A stretch of DNA of 64,000 nt, taken from Oscillospiraceae bacterium. GTDB taxonomy: Bacteria; Bacillota; Clostridia; Oscillospirales; Oscillospiraceae. The notes beneath the pieces are model-generated. The model was not told the origin of the DNA and made no database searches. It saw only the letters and a program-made list of their open reading frames with translations. The stretch spans positions 1-64,000 of the forward strand of contig CADBJU010000013.1 of NCBI GenBank assembly GCA_902795045.1. Reading direction: 5' to 3'. Positions 33,272 to 41,848 of this stretch are shown piece by piece; position 1 is the first letter of the stretch; each line of letters opens with the position of its first letter. Both the position numbers and the translations under genes were made by a program.

Positions 33272-33562
33272 TCAGCCCAATTGCTCCCGACCGTCCGTTT
33301 TGAAGCGGTAGATCCGGTCGCCCGGCAGGACGAGGCCCAGCCTCTCCCGCGCAAGCGATTCCAGCTCTTCCGCGCTCCAGCCCTCTGTGAGCTTTTCGCC
33401 CACCGCAAGATTTTCCTTCTCGATCGTCTCAAGCCTGAGGCGGAGCGAGGCTTCTACGGCGCCGGCGGTATGCAGCTCGCGCCTTGCCGAGGCGAGACAC
33501 AGCGCCGCATAAACCAACAGTGTCGGCAACACGATTCGGATCAGGGTTTCCTTTGCGTCCAT
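33272..33562 (-). CDS. divIC: Septum formation initiator (FtsB/DivIC family)
   Basis: A 96-residue bitopic membrane protein: a short cytoplasmic start (MDAKETLIR), one transmembrane helix (about 9-27), a coiled coil (ASLRLRLETIEKENLAVGEK) and the ELESLAREREL-type end (ELESLARERLGLVLPGDRIY), the hallmark of DivIC/FtsB. It forms the division complex with FtsL and DivIB. Its place between yabQ and yabR fits divIC. ATG at 33562 follows AAAGGA. Confidence 0.85.
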   Translation of the reverse strand: MDAKETLIRIVLPTLLVYAALCLASARRELHTAGAVEASLRLRLETIEKENLAVGEKLTEGWSAEELESLARERLGLVLPGDRIYRFKTDGREQLG

Positions 33563-33633
33563 GGCTGTCCTTTCACGCGCCGGAGCGCTCACAGAGCGAA
33601 TAACCTACCGCGTGAACACTCCCACATCATATA

Positions 33634-34014
33634 TCATTCCCGCGAATTTTGAAAGAGTTTTTTTGCAAAAAGCAGAACTTTTTTTCGTGCATTTTGAGTA
33701 ATTATCCAGATTGCTCCAATTGCACGGTCAAGTTTGTCAAATATTGGAAGAAACACCGGGCTCAGCAGCTGAAAGTAGAGCAGCAGACCGAAAAGCGACA
33801 GCAGCACCTCGCTGCTGCCGAGCACGCCGTCCGGCGCACGCATGGCGAAAAGAAAGGCGGCGGCCGCCGCGCACAGGCAAAACAGCGCGTCCCAGACCGA
33901 ACCTCCGCCGTGCCGCCGTATGGGGCGCAGCAGATCGTACAGCAGCCCGAGCCCGGCGCCCAGCGCAAGGGCAAGTCCCAGCGACAGGGCCTGCGCGCGG
34001 ATGCTCAGCTCCAT
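33634..34014 (-). CDS. yabQ: Spore cortex biosynthesis protein YabQ
   Basis: A 126-residue membrane protein with about four hydrophobic helices; the start (QALSLGLALALGAGLGLLYD, LLRPIRR) and the pattern of the middle match YabQ. In B. subtilis YabQ is made in the mother cell and needed for cortex formation. It is directly joined to yabP (TGA-ATG), so both are translated together. Confidence 0.85.
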   Translation of the reverse strand: MELSIRAQALSLGLALALGAGLGLLYDLLRPIRRHGGGSVWDALFCLCAAAAAFLFAMRAPDGVLGSSEVLLSLFGLLLYFQLLSPVFLPIFDKLDRAIGAIWIITQNARKKVLLFAKKLFQNSRE

Positions 34015-34299
34015 TCAGCCGAACAGCCGCGACCAGAAGCCGCCCTCGCGCGCCGGCTCCTCGTAGCTCAGATCGCTGACCTTGCCGCGCACATCCAGCT
34101 GTCCGGCGTTGAGATCGATGCGGTCGATGTGCAGCCCCTCGCCCCGCACGGTCAGCGGGCCGAGGCTTGTCACCAGCACGATCAGGCTCTCGTCAAAGCC
34201 GCTCACGTCCTGCACGCCCGTCAGGCTCAGCTTTTCCCGGTTCAGCATATTCAGGCTGTGCTCCTTGGGCGTCTGCCTGGGCGCCTGTTCATAAGCCAT
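34015..34299 (-). CDS. yabP: Sporulation protein YabP
   Basis: About 94 residues, beta-rich and soluble: HSLNMLNREKLSLTGVQDVS, GFDESLIVLVTSLGPLTVRG and EGLHIDRIDLNAGQLDVRGK, the YabP/YqfC pattern. Required for sporulation in Bacillus; associates with the mother-cell side of the forespore membrane. ATG at 34299 follows GGGGGTG. First gene of the block; a terminator lies just before it. Confidence 0.88.
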   Translation of the reverse strand: MAYEQAPRQTPKEHSLNMLNREKLSLTGVQDVSGFDESLIVLVTSLGPLTVRGEGLHIDRIDLNAGQLDVRGKVSDLSYEEPAREGGFWSRLFG

Positions 34300-34349
34300 A
34301 CTCTCACCCCCCGCAATCACTCTATGCCCGTCCGGAGGCGGATATGACA

Positions 34350-34383
34350 AAAGACGGAAAAGATATCAGACCTTTTCCGTCTT
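34350..34383. terminator. Terminator at the end of the ion channel gene
   Basis: AAAGACGGAAAAG and CTTTTCCGTCTTT pair around a short loop; A- and T-runs on both sides make it effective on the minus strand. It overlaps the stop codon of the channel gene. Confidence 0.8.
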
Positions 34384-35157
34384 TTCGGTATTGATTTGCG
34401 GTGTCGGGAGCATTTCCACATGTGTGCCCTGGGGCTCCATGCGCCGGTTGAGCGCCCGGATATAACCGGCGGTAATGATGCTCGAGGGCAGGGCGATGAT
34501 GGCGATGCCCATGAGGGAAGAGACCATCGTGACGACCCGGCCGATGGCGGTGACGGGGTAGATATCACCGTAGCCCACCGTGGTCAGGGACATGGTGGCC
34601 CAGTAGACGGCCTCGAAGAAATTGTCGAAGGACTCGGCCTCCACCGTGAACATCACCAGCGCCGAGAGGATGATATACCCGGCGGCGAGGCTCAGCACCG
34701 CGGCCAGAGGCTGCCTCGACTCGCGCAGCACCTCGGAGAGGATGCGGATCGTGCCGGAGTAGCGCACGACCTTGATCACGCGCAAAACCCGCAGCGCCCG
34801 CAAAAGCCGCATCACGCGCAGCAGGCGGAAGGCGGGGTGGACCATCAGCAGCGACGGCAGGATGCTCAGCAGATCCACGATCGCCATGGGGGAGAAGGGG
34901 TAGCGCAGGAAGGGCGCAAGGCCGCTCTGCCGGAATTTGTAATCGGCGGTCGCCCAGCGCAGCAGATAGTCCAGCGAGAAGATCGCCACCGTCACGCGCT
35001 CAAACAGCGTATAGACCGGCGGGTCCTCCTTCGCGGTCAGCGGCAGCAGGCTCAGCACGATGAGCACGATCATCACAGCGTCATAAATGGTGCTGGCTGT
35101 ATCGTAGCCGTCGGCGGGATCGTCGGCCTCGATGATCTCAAACAGGCGTTTTCTCAT
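34366..35157 (-). CDS. Voltage-gated potassium channel-like ion transporter
   Basis: A 263-residue Kv-type channel subunit: six transmembrane segments with an S4 voltage sensor rich in regularly spaced arginines (FRLLRVMRLLRALRVLR, about residues 110-127) and the selectivity filter TTVGYGD before the last helix. It should form a K+-selective tetramer in the cell membrane. The ATG overlaps the stop of the upstream surface-protein gene (ATGA), which is an unusual partnership. Confidence 0.9.
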   Translation of the reverse strand: MRKRLFEIIEADDPADGYDTASTIYDAVMIVLIVLSLLPLTAKEDPPVYTLFERVTVAIFSLDYLLRWATADYKFRQSGLAPFLRYPFSPMAIVDLLSILPSLLMVHPAFRLLRVMRLLRALRVLRVIKVVRYSGTIRILSEVLRESRQPLAAVLSLAAGYIILSALVMFTVEAESFDNFFEAVYWATMSLTTVGYGDIYPVTAIGRVVTMVSSLMGIAIIALPSSIITAGYIRALNRRMEPQGTHVEMLPTPQINTEKTEKV

Positions 35158-36350
35158 TTCTTGCTTTTGCGGCGGATGGCACTGCGGATGGAATCGATGA
35201 TCAGCACCGCCACGGTCAGACCGACCAGCCCGCCGATGCCGATGGTGCCGAAGCGCACAAGATCACTCGGCCCCGTATACGGAAGCTCCCGTGTGACCTC
35301 ATAGCCGCAGACGGAGCACACGCCGCGCTCCGTACCCGCGTGGTCACGGGCTGCCGGCTCCTGCACCTCCCAGACGAAGGTGTGGGCGCCCTGCTCGATG
35401 CGCTCTCCACAGCTGCACTCGCGCCAGTGGCGCTGTTCGTCGAAGCGGAAGGTCTCGGGAAATTCGTGCACATGGATGGGCGGTGCGGTGGGCTCTGGAG
35501 TGGGCGAAGGCGTCGGCTCCGCGCTCGGCTCGGGGGAGGGAGTCGGCGAAGGCGCGGGGGAGGGCGTCGGTTCCGGGGTCTCCGCGGCCTGCTGGGCGGA
35601 CTGGGCGTAGATGTCGTAGAGCGCCGGGTCCAGCGCCTTGACGTGCATGGTCGCGGGGGTGGACAGAGAGGTGCTGCCGAGCGCGCCCACAAAGGAGCAA
35701 TAGATCTCCCAGCCGTCCATCCAGGCGGGCACCGCGTAGATATTCAGCCTGCTCTGCTCGCCGTCGGAGAAGATCTCGATGGCGTTGGGGATCTCGTAAA
35801 TGGACTGCACCTCGCCGGTCTCGGGGTTGTGGGCATACCACTGGAAGCCCTCGGTATAGGAGGCGGAGGCCACAAAGGAGGCGAGCCCGCCCTCGCTGAC
35901 GTACTCGTCGCCGGGGTTCTTGATGACGGAGGGCTTCCAGATCATGGGGTCGTAGGTGCGCGTGAGGGTCAGATAGTGCCGGTCCGGACTGACCTCGTAG
36001 GAGGCGGGGGAGTTGTTGAGATAGACGGCGACGGTGCTGTCAAATTCATAACCGTCATGGGTGGCAAAGGTCATGAGCACCGACACCGGGCGCACGCCGA
36101 ACTTCCCGTTGACGGGGTTGCCGCTGCTGGCCTCGTACCAGCCGTATTCATAGAGATAGATGCCGTTGGTGCTCGTGGCGGCGGTGATTTCGCCTGCCTC
36201 CATCAGGGCGACCGGGGTATAGCTCGTGGTCGCCAGGACTTTGACAATATAGCTTTCAGCCTCGGCCTCAGGCGGTCGAAGCTGTGACAGTGTCAGGCAC
36301 AGGCACAGACAGAGCAGTGCCGACAGAAAAACCGTTCTCTTTCTCCGCAT
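35154..36350 (-). CDS. Secreted/anchored surface protein with Ig-like domain and Pro-rich linker
   Basis: A 398-residue exported protein. Signal peptide (residues 1 to about 31, RRKR then a hydrophobic core, cleavage near AEA-ES), a beta-rich domain (33-150), an Ig-like segment (PGDEYVSEGGLASFVASASY and FQWYAHN), a TPEPTPSPAPSP-type Pro/Ser/Glu linker (about 265-300), a Cys/His module (HWRECSCGERIEQGAHTF, later CSVCGYE) common in clostridial surface proteins, and a C-terminal helix followed by RRKSKK. No LPxTG; it is anchored by the last helix. It overlaps the channel gene and has no known partner. Confidence 0.75.
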   Translation of the reverse strand: MRRKRTVFLSALLCLCLCLTLSQLRPPEAEAESYIVKVLATTSYTPVALMEAGEITAATSTNGIYLYEYGWYEASSGNPVNGKFGVRPVSVLMTFATHDGYEFDSTVAVYLNNSPASYEVSPDRHYLTLTRTYDPMIWKPSVIKNPGDEYVSEGGLASFVASASYTEGFQWYAHNPETGEVQSIYEIPNAIEIFSDGEQSRLNIYAVPAWMDGWEIYCSFVGALGSTSLSTPATMHVKALDPALYDIYAQSAQQAAETPEPTPSPAPSPTPSPEPSAEPTPSPTPEPTAPPIHVHEFPETFRFDEQRHWRECSCGERIEQGAHTFVWEVQEPAARDHAGTERGVCSVCGYEVTRELPYTGPSDLVRFGTIGIGGLVGLTVAVLIIDSIRSAIRRKSKK

Positions 36351-36479
36351 CCGGACACATCCTCCTTCGAAGATGCAGTATGGACAATAACACAGAATAA
36401 TTATAACTTTTCAGGGACGAATGGTCAAGAATAATCATGAAAAAACTTTTACCGATTTTTTCCTGAACCTCATTAATAT

Positions 36480-36508
36480 TTGACGCGGCGGGAGCGGGAT
36501 GGTAGAAT
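36480..36508 (+). promoter_or_regulatory. Promoter of mnmG-mnmA
   Basis: TTGACG (36480-36485), 17 bases, TAGAAT (36503-36508), 30 bases before the start codon. Confidence 0.7.
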
Positions 36509-36537
36509 AGCACGATAAATTCAAGGAATCGTGGTGT

Positions 36538-38418
36538 TTGCAATTGATTCGATATGACGCGGGCGCATGCGACGTGGCGGTTATAGGGGCGGGACACGCC
36601 GGGATCGAAGCCGCCCTGGCCTCCGCGCGCCTGGGGCTTGACACCGTGTGCTTCACGGTGAATCTCGACAGCGTGGGCAACATGCCCTGCAACCCCGCCA
36701 TCGGCGGCACGGGCAAGGGCCATCTGGTTCGGGAGCTGGACGCTCTCGGCGGAGAGATGGCGAAGGCGGCGGACAAAGCCTGCATCCAGTACCGCATGTT
36801 AAACCTCGGCAAGGGCCCGGCGGTACACTCCCTGCGTGCCCAGGCCGACCGGCGGCGCTACCAGCAGGTGATGAAGCACACGCTTGAACGGCAGGAAAAC
36901 CTGCGCGTCAAGCAGGCCGAGGTCGTGGATATCGGTGTGGACGACACGGGCGCCGTGTGCGCGGTGACCACCCACACGGGAGCGGTGTACCGCTGCCGGG
37001 CGGTCGTGATCGCCTCGGGCACTTACCTCGGCGGGCGCACCATTGTGGGTGAGGTCCTGCGGGATTCCGGCCCGGACGGACTTGCTCCCGCCCTTGCGCT
37101 GACTGATCGCCTGCGTGCGCTGGGCCTCTCCCTGCGCCGCTTCAAGACCGGCACGCCGCCCAGGGTCAACGCCCGCACGGTGGACTTTTCCAAAATGGAA
37201 TTACAGGAAGGAGACCCTGAGCCCGAGCCCTTCTCCTTCTCCACGGAGCATGTGCCGGAAAACCGCGCCGTCTGCTATCTCACCTATACCAACGAGCGCA
37301 CCCACGACATCATCCGCTGTAACCTCGACCGCAGCCCCATCTATGCCGGGGTCATCGAGGGCGTGGGACCGCGCTACTGCCCCAGCATCGAGACCAAGGT
37401 CATGACCTTCTCGGACAAGCCCCGTCACCAGCTCTTTGTGGAGCCGATGGGCCTTGAGACTGAGGAGCTATACATCCAGGGCTTTTCCTCCTCCATGCCG
37501 GAGGAGATCCAGGTGCAGATGCTGCACACGATCCCCGGGCTTGAGCATGCGGAGATGACCCGCTGTGCCTACGCCATCGAGTATGACTGTGTCGACCCCA
37601 CCGAGCTTTATGCCACGCTTGAGAGCAAAAAGGTCCCCGGCCTCTACGGCGCGGGGCAGTTCAACGGCTCCTCCGGCTATGAGGAGGCGGCGGTGCAGGG
37701 CTTTGTCGCGGGCGTCAACGCGGCGCGGAAGATCAGGGGAGAGAGCCCCTTCATCCTCCGCCGCTCGGACGGCTACATCGGCACGCTCATCGACGATCTC
37801 GTCACCAAGGGCACCAACGAGCCCTACCGCATGATGACCTCCCGCAGTGAGTACCGGCTCTTGCACCGCCAGGACAACGCCGACTGGCGCCTTGCCGCTA
37901 TCGGCCGGGAGATCGGCCTTGTGAGCGAGGAGCAATATCAGCGTGTGCTTGACAAGTATGCTGCCGTTGACGCGGAACTGAACCGCCTGGAGAAGACCCA
38001 CGTTCCGCCGACGGACGAACTCAACGCCATGCTCACGGCCAAGGGCACCGCACCTGTCGCCACGGGCTTTTCCCTGGCCGAGCTCATCCGTCGCCCGCAG
38101 ATCGGCTATGCCGACACCGCGCCCTTCGACCCCGCGCGGCCGGAGCTTCCCAAAGCGGTCCGGCAGCAGGCGGAGATCCGCCTCAAGTATGAAGGCTACA
38201 TCAAGCGCCAGCTCAGGCAGATCGAGGAGTTTTCCCGTCTTGAGGAAAAGAAGCTGCCCCGAGATATCGACTACACTTCCATCGCGGGCCTACGGCTTGA
38301 AGCAAGAGAGAAGCTGGAAAAGATCAGGCCCGAGAACTTCGGCCAGGCAAGCCGCATCTCCGGCGTCTCCCCGGCGGACATCTCGGTGCTGATGGTTTAT
38401 ATGGAGGGGCGGAGATGA
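36538..38418 (+). CDS. mnmG: tRNA uridine-5-carboxymethylaminomethyl modification enzyme MnmG
   Basis: A 626-residue FAD protein of normal length with the dinucleotide-binding start [20 protein letters not shown], the family signatures [20 protein letters not shown] and [30 protein letters not shown]-type ([19 protein letters not shown]), and the C-terminal helical tRNA domain ([16 protein letters not shown]). With MnmE it modifies U34 of certain tRNAs. Start is TTG at 36538 after AAGGA. It overlaps mnmA by four bases; mnmE is not in the window. Confidence 0.96.
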   Translation: MQLIRYDAGACDVAVIGAGHAGIEAALASARLGLDTVCFTVNLDSVGNMPCNPAIGGTGKGHLVRELDALGGEMAKAADKACIQYRMLNLGKGPAVHSLRAQADRRRYQQVMKHTLERQENLRVKQAEVVDIGVDDTGAVCAVTTHTGAVYRCRAVVIASGTYLGGRTIVGEVLRDSGPDGLAPALALTDRLRALGLSLRRFKTGTPPRVNARTVDFSKMELQEGDPEPEPFSFSTEHVPENRAVCYLTYTNERTHDIIRCNLDRSPIYAGVIEGVGPRYCPSIETKVMTFSDKPRHQLFVEPMGLETEELYIQGFSSSMPEEIQVQMLHTIPGLEHAEMTRCAYAIEYDCVDPTELYATLESKKVPGLYGAGQFNGSSGYEEAAVQGFVAGVNAARKIRGESPFILRRSDGYIGTLIDDLVTKGTNEPYRMMTSRSEYRLLHRQDNADWRLAAIGREIGLVSEEQYQRVLDKYAAVDAELNRLEKTHVPPTDELNAMLTAKGTAPVATGFSLAELIRRPQIGYADTAPFDPARPELPKAVRQQAEIRLKYEGYIKRQLRQIEEFSRLEEKKLPRDIDYTSIAGLRLEAREKLEKIRPENFGQASRISGVSPADISVLMVYMEGRR

Positions 38419-39425
38419 GCAAGGTCGTACTGGGTTTTTCCGGCGGGGTGGACTCCGCCGTGTCCGCCGTGCTGCTTAAGAAGCAGGGCTTTGAGGTGCA
38501 CGGGGTGTACCTCGACAATACCTCTGAGCAGGCAAGATGGGAGGCTGTTGTTTCAGCGGAGAAGATGGGTGTGGAGCTCACGGTGCTGGACGTACACAGC
38601 GAGCTGGAGGAAAAGGTCTGCCGCCCGTTTACGGACTGCTATCTCCGGGGCGAGACGCCGAATCCCTGCATCCTCTGTAACCCCACCATGAAATTCCCCA
38701 TGCTGCTCCGCGAAGCCGACCGCATCGGGGCGGAGCTTGTCGCCACCGGGCACTATGCCCGCGCGGAAAACGGCGCGCTCTATAAGGGCATGCCGTCAAA
38801 TGATCAGAGCTACATGCTCTGCCGCCTGACACGCGAGCAGGTTTCACGCCTGACTCTGCCGCTGGGCGGGTATGAGAAAAAACAGGTGCGGGCACTGGCG
38901 GAGGAATTCGGCCTGCCCGCCGCACATAAGAAGGACAGCATGGAGATCTGCTTCATCCCCGACAAGGACTACGTGGGCTGGATCGAACGACGCGCTGTGC
39001 TTCCCGGACCGGGTGACTTCGTCTTCCACGGTGAGGTCATCGGACAGCATGAGGGCATCGTCCACTGGACGGTGGGCCAGCGTATCCCGGGCCTGCATGA
39101 CGGGCGCAAGCTCTATGTCTCCGGCATAGACGCGGAGAAGAACACGATCGAGCTTGCGCTCTGGGAAGAGCTTTTCAAGACGCAGTTTACGGCGGATGAC
39201 TTCAACTGGCTCATCGATCCGCCGAAGAATTTCATCCCCGCCTCGGTCCGTGTGCGCCACACCAAGTGGGAGGAGCCGCCCTGCCGCGTCACGACCGAGG
39301 GGGAGAGCGCAGCCTGGATCATCTGCGAAACCCCTGTCCGCGCCCCGGCCCCCGGTCAGAGCGCGGTGCTGTACCAGGGCGAGCGCCTCATCGGCGGCGG
39401 CTTCATCGGACACTGGGCGAAATAA
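38415..39425 (+). CDS. mnmA: tRNA-specific 2-thiouridylase MnmA
   Basis: A 336-residue enzyme with the PP-loop SGGVDS at 9-14, the catalytic cysteine motif [17 protein letters not shown] and the second cysteine in SMEICFIPD. It places sulphur on U34 C2 of Lys, Glu and Gln tRNAs. Being coupled to mnmG it puts two modifications of the same base in one operon. It is slightly shorter than many homologues (about 360) mainly at the N-terminal side, but all motifs are present. Confidence 0.95.
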   Translation: MSKVVLGFSGGVDSAVSAVLLKKQGFEVHGVYLDNTSEQARWEAVVSAEKMGVELTVLDVHSELEEKVCRPFTDCYLRGETPNPCILCNPTMKFPMLLREADRIGAELVATGHYARAENGALYKGMPSNDQSYMLCRLTREQVSRLTLPLGGYEKKQVRALAEEFGLPAAHKKDSMEICFIPDKDYVGWIERRAVLPGPGDFVFHGEVIGQHEGIVHWTVGQRIPGLHDGRKLYVSGIDAEKNTIELALWEELFKTQFTADDFNWLIDPPKNFIPASVRVRHTKWEEPPCRVTTEGESAAWIICETPVRAPAPGQSAVLYQGERLIGGGFIGHWAK

Positions 39426-39429
39426 AAAA

Positions 39430-39453
39430 CAGCGCGGCCATTCGGCCGCGCTG
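39430..39453. terminator. Bidirectional terminator
   Basis: CAGCGCGGCC and GGCCGCGCTG pair around ATTC. A TTTTTTATT tail follows on the minus strand; it ends both mnmA and the convergent symporter gene. Confidence 0.88.
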
Positions 39454-39460
39454 AAATTGT

Positions 39461-40708
39461 TTATGTAGCTTGCTGATTCTTCTTTGCCATGGCCTTCTGG
39501 AGCCAATCCTTGCCGTCGTTGTAGCGGGAGACGATGAAGGAGGCCACATAGTCGCCGGCGGCGTTGACCATGGTTGCAGGGGGATCGACGAGATCGCCGA
39601 TGGCCTGCGCGATGGGGAAGGCGACTGCCAGCTGCTCGGGGAAGAACAGGGAGCAGAGCACCAGCTCGCCGGTGCCGCCGCCGCCGGGGATGCCGGACAT
39701 GGCAACGGAGGAAACGGTGGCCACGATGATCGCGAGCAGCGCGTCGGTGGTGGCAAAGTCCTTGCCGAACATGCCGAAGAGGAAGGCGACCTTGATGATG
39801 GCGCTCATGCCGGAGCCGTCCATGTTCATCGTCGCGCCCATGGGCAGAACGATGTCGGTCACGTCCTTGGAGATGCCGGTGTCCTCGGAGACCTCCATGT
39901 TGGTGGGGATGGTGGCGACGGAGGAGCAGGTGCCGAAGGCGACAGCCGCGGGACGGAACAGGTGCTGGAACATGACCTTGACGGCGCCCGGGCCGCCGCC
40001 GAAGCGGGCGTAGAGCGGGAAGATCAGGAACATGTAGGCAAAGGCAACCACGTAGTAGAGGATGATGGCGCGAGCGTAGGAGGACACAAAGTCGGCGCCG
40101 TGGGCCGCGACCAGGGAGGCGAAGAAGCCGAAGAAGCCGATGGGGGCGTAGTAGCTGATGAGCTTGATGACCTTCATGAGGACCTGGGTGATCTCATCGA
40201 GCAGGCCGGCCACCTTGGTCTTGGGTCCGCCGCACATCTGCACGCCGAAGCCGAAGAAGATGCCGGCGATGATGAGCTGGAGGATGGAGCGGCGGCTCCA
40301 GAGCTCGGGGAAGTCGGGCTTGGTGAAGAAGCCGACGATCATCGCGCCCGCGGTCATGGGCTCGGAGGCACCCGGCTCAAAGGCGGGCTCACCGGTGTAA
40401 ACGGGGATGAAGCGTACCAGCACATACATGATAACGGAGGCAATGATGGTGGTGACCATGAAGGTGATGACCGTCGTGCCCATCAGCTTGCCCGCACGCT
40501 TGGCGCTTTTCATGTTGGCGATGGAGGAGGAGATGGAGAAGAACACCATCGGCACCACCACGCAGAACATCATGTTGATGAACAGCGTGCCGAGCGGCTC
40601 GAGCACCCCGGCATTGGGCCAGAGAAAGCCGACGATGATGCCGGCCACGATGCCGATGATCATGGAGAAGAAGAACCAGTTGTTCTTCAAAAAGCTGTTG
40701 GACTTCAT
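39461..40708 (-). CDS. Dicarboxylate/amino acid:cation symporter (DAACS family)
   Basis: A 415-residue membrane protein of the GltP/DctA type with eight helices and re-entrant loops: the serine-rich loop FGTCSSVATIPTN, the MGATMNMDGSG motif (Na+/substrate site) and the IPGGGGTGELVL re-entrant loop. It imports glutamate/aspartate, C4-dicarboxylates or other amino acids with Na+ or H+. ATG at 40708 follows GAAAGGGG. It is divergent from an AraC regulator with shared palindromic DNA between them. Confidence 0.9.
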   Translation of the reverse strand: MKSNSFLKNNWFFFSMIIGIVAGIIVGFLWPNAGVLEPLGTLFINMMFCVVVPMVFFSISSSIANMKSAKRAGKLMGTTVITFMVTTIIASVIMYVLVRFIPVYTGEPAFEPGASEPMTAGAMIVGFFTKPDFPELWSRRSILQLIIAGIFFGFGVQMCGGPKTKVAGLLDEITQVLMKVIKLISYYAPIGFFGFFASLVAAHGADFVSSYARAIILYYVVAFAYMFLIFPLYARFGGGPGAVKVMFQHLFRPAAVAFGTCSSVATIPTNMEVSEDTGISKDVTDIVLPMGATMNMDGSGMSAIIKVAFLFGMFGKDFATTDALLAIIVATVSSVAMSGIPGGGGTGELVLCSLFFPEQLAVAFPIAQAIGDLVDPPATMVNAAGDYVASFIVSRYNDGKDWLQKAMAKKNQQAT

Positions 40709-40747
40709 GGAGAAAACCCCTTTCAAATTGGTTTTTGCTTGTATGCT

Positions 40748-40817
40748 ATTATATTCAAATGTTTTGCAAAGTAAATTGCAAACATTGCTTGATACTTTGC
40801 AAAAAATGCGGTATACT
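40748..40817. promoter_or_regulatory. Overlapping divergent promoters with a 12-base inverted repeat
   Basis: Plus strand (AraC): TTGATA (40789-40794), 17 bases, TATACT (40812-40817). Minus strand (symporter): TTTACT (plus 40770-40775), 16 bases, TATAAT (40748-40753). The perfect inverted repeat TTTTGCAAAGTA (40762-40773)/TACTTTGCAAAA (40793-40804) overlaps both -35 regions, a good candidate for AraC-protein binding and looping. Confidence 0.7.
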
Positions 40818-40854
40818 CAACAATGTAATGCGTTAAAGCGTCCGGAGGACTGTC

Positions 40855-41697
40855 ATGGCAGAGTCAAACATCAACCGCGCGGGCTATCTGCGCGAGAGCT
40901 TTCATTATTTTCATTTGAAGGATACGGCGGGCCAGGAGCTGGATTTTCACTTTCACGAATTTGACAAGCTGGTGATCCTCCTCGAGGGGAGCGTCAACTA
41001 TCTCATTGAGGAGCAGAGCTACGCCCTGCCGCCGTGGTCGGTGCTGCTGGTGCGGCACCACGCCATCCACAAGGCCGTCATCGACCGCAGCCGCCCCTAT
41101 GAGCGCATCATCCTCTATCTCGACCGGCAGTATTTCGAGCGGGCCTTCCCCGGCGCGGGACTGATGGACTGCTTCGACCAGGCGGACAGGCGCCGCCGCT
41201 ATTTGCTCACCGCCACGGAGGAGCAGCTTTCGGAATTGAAGACCGCCATCGAAGCGTATGAGAAAGCCGCCTCGGACACCCGTCTCGGTGCCCAGACCAT
41301 GCGCGAGACGCTCATCATCCAGCTGCTCATCCGGGTAAATCGCCTGCACGAGGCCGCGCCCGAGCGTCTGGAGGCCCGCGGCGACCCCAAGGTGCAGGAG
41401 GCCCTGAGCTACATCAACGAGCATTTCCGGGAAGCGCTCACGGTGGAAGCCCTGGCCGAGCGCGTCTATCTGAGCCCCTACCATTTCATGCGCCTGTTCA
41501 AAGCGCAGACCGGCTCCACCGTCCACGCCTATGTGCGGCAGAAGCGGCTCATGCACGCCGCCCGCCTCATCCGAGAGGGCACCCCCGCCGCCAAGGCTGC
41601 CGCCGACAGCGGCTTCGGGGACTACTCCGCCTTCCACCGGGCCTTCAAGGAGAGCTTCGGCATAAGCCCCGGCAAGATGCTGGGCAAGGGGGAATAA
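40855..41697 (+). CDS. AraC family transcriptional regulator
   Basis: A 280-residue protein with an N-terminal cupin-like sensor (DFHFHEFDKLVILLEGSVNY) and a C-terminal double helix-turn-helix (VEALAERVYLSPYHFMRLFK and AAADSGFGDYSAFHRAFKES, the second HTH). ATG at 40855 follows GGAGG. Divergent from the symporter gene, so it probably controls uptake of its ligand, perhaps an amino acid or dicarboxylate. Confidence 0.9.
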   Translation: MAESNINRAGYLRESFHYFHLKDTAGQELDFHFHEFDKLVILLEGSVNYLIEEQSYALPPWSVLLVRHHAIHKAVIDRSRPYERIILYLDRQYFERAFPGAGLMDCFDQADRRRRYLLTATEEQLSELKTAIEAYEKAASDTRLGAQTMRETLIIQLLIRVNRLHEAAPERLEARGDPKVQEALSYINEHFREALTVEALAERVYLSPYHFMRLFKAQTGSTVHAYVRQKRLMHAARLIREGTPAAKAAADSGFGDYSAFHRAFKESFGISPGKMLGKGE

Positions 41698-41704
41698 AGG
41701 AAAT

Positions 41705-41731
41705 CCGCACGGCATTGTGCGGCTTTTCTTC
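41705..41731 (+). terminator. Terminator of the AraC gene
   Basis: CCGCAC-GGCATT-GTGCGG followed by CTTTTCTT. Confidence 0.75.
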
Positions 41732-41742
41732 ATACAACCTGA

Positions 41743-41845
41743 CTATTCAGTCACCCCCGTCATTCCGAGCCAGTGACATCGGTCATTGGTTCGCAATGAC
41801 ACAGGACGGACCTTTTCACCGTTGAATAAGGCCAGGACTGAATAG
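41743..41845. repeat. Small intergenic element with nested inverted repeats
   Basis: CTATTCAGT (41743-41751) and ACTGAATAG (41837-41845) are perfect terminal inverted repeats; inside, GTCATTCCGAGCCAGTGAC and a near-complement ending CGCAATGAC (41759-41800) form a second hairpin. The GTCATTCCGAG core is a widespread dispersed motif in gut clostridia. No coding sequence. Confidence 0.6.
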
Positions 41846-41848
41846 TTA

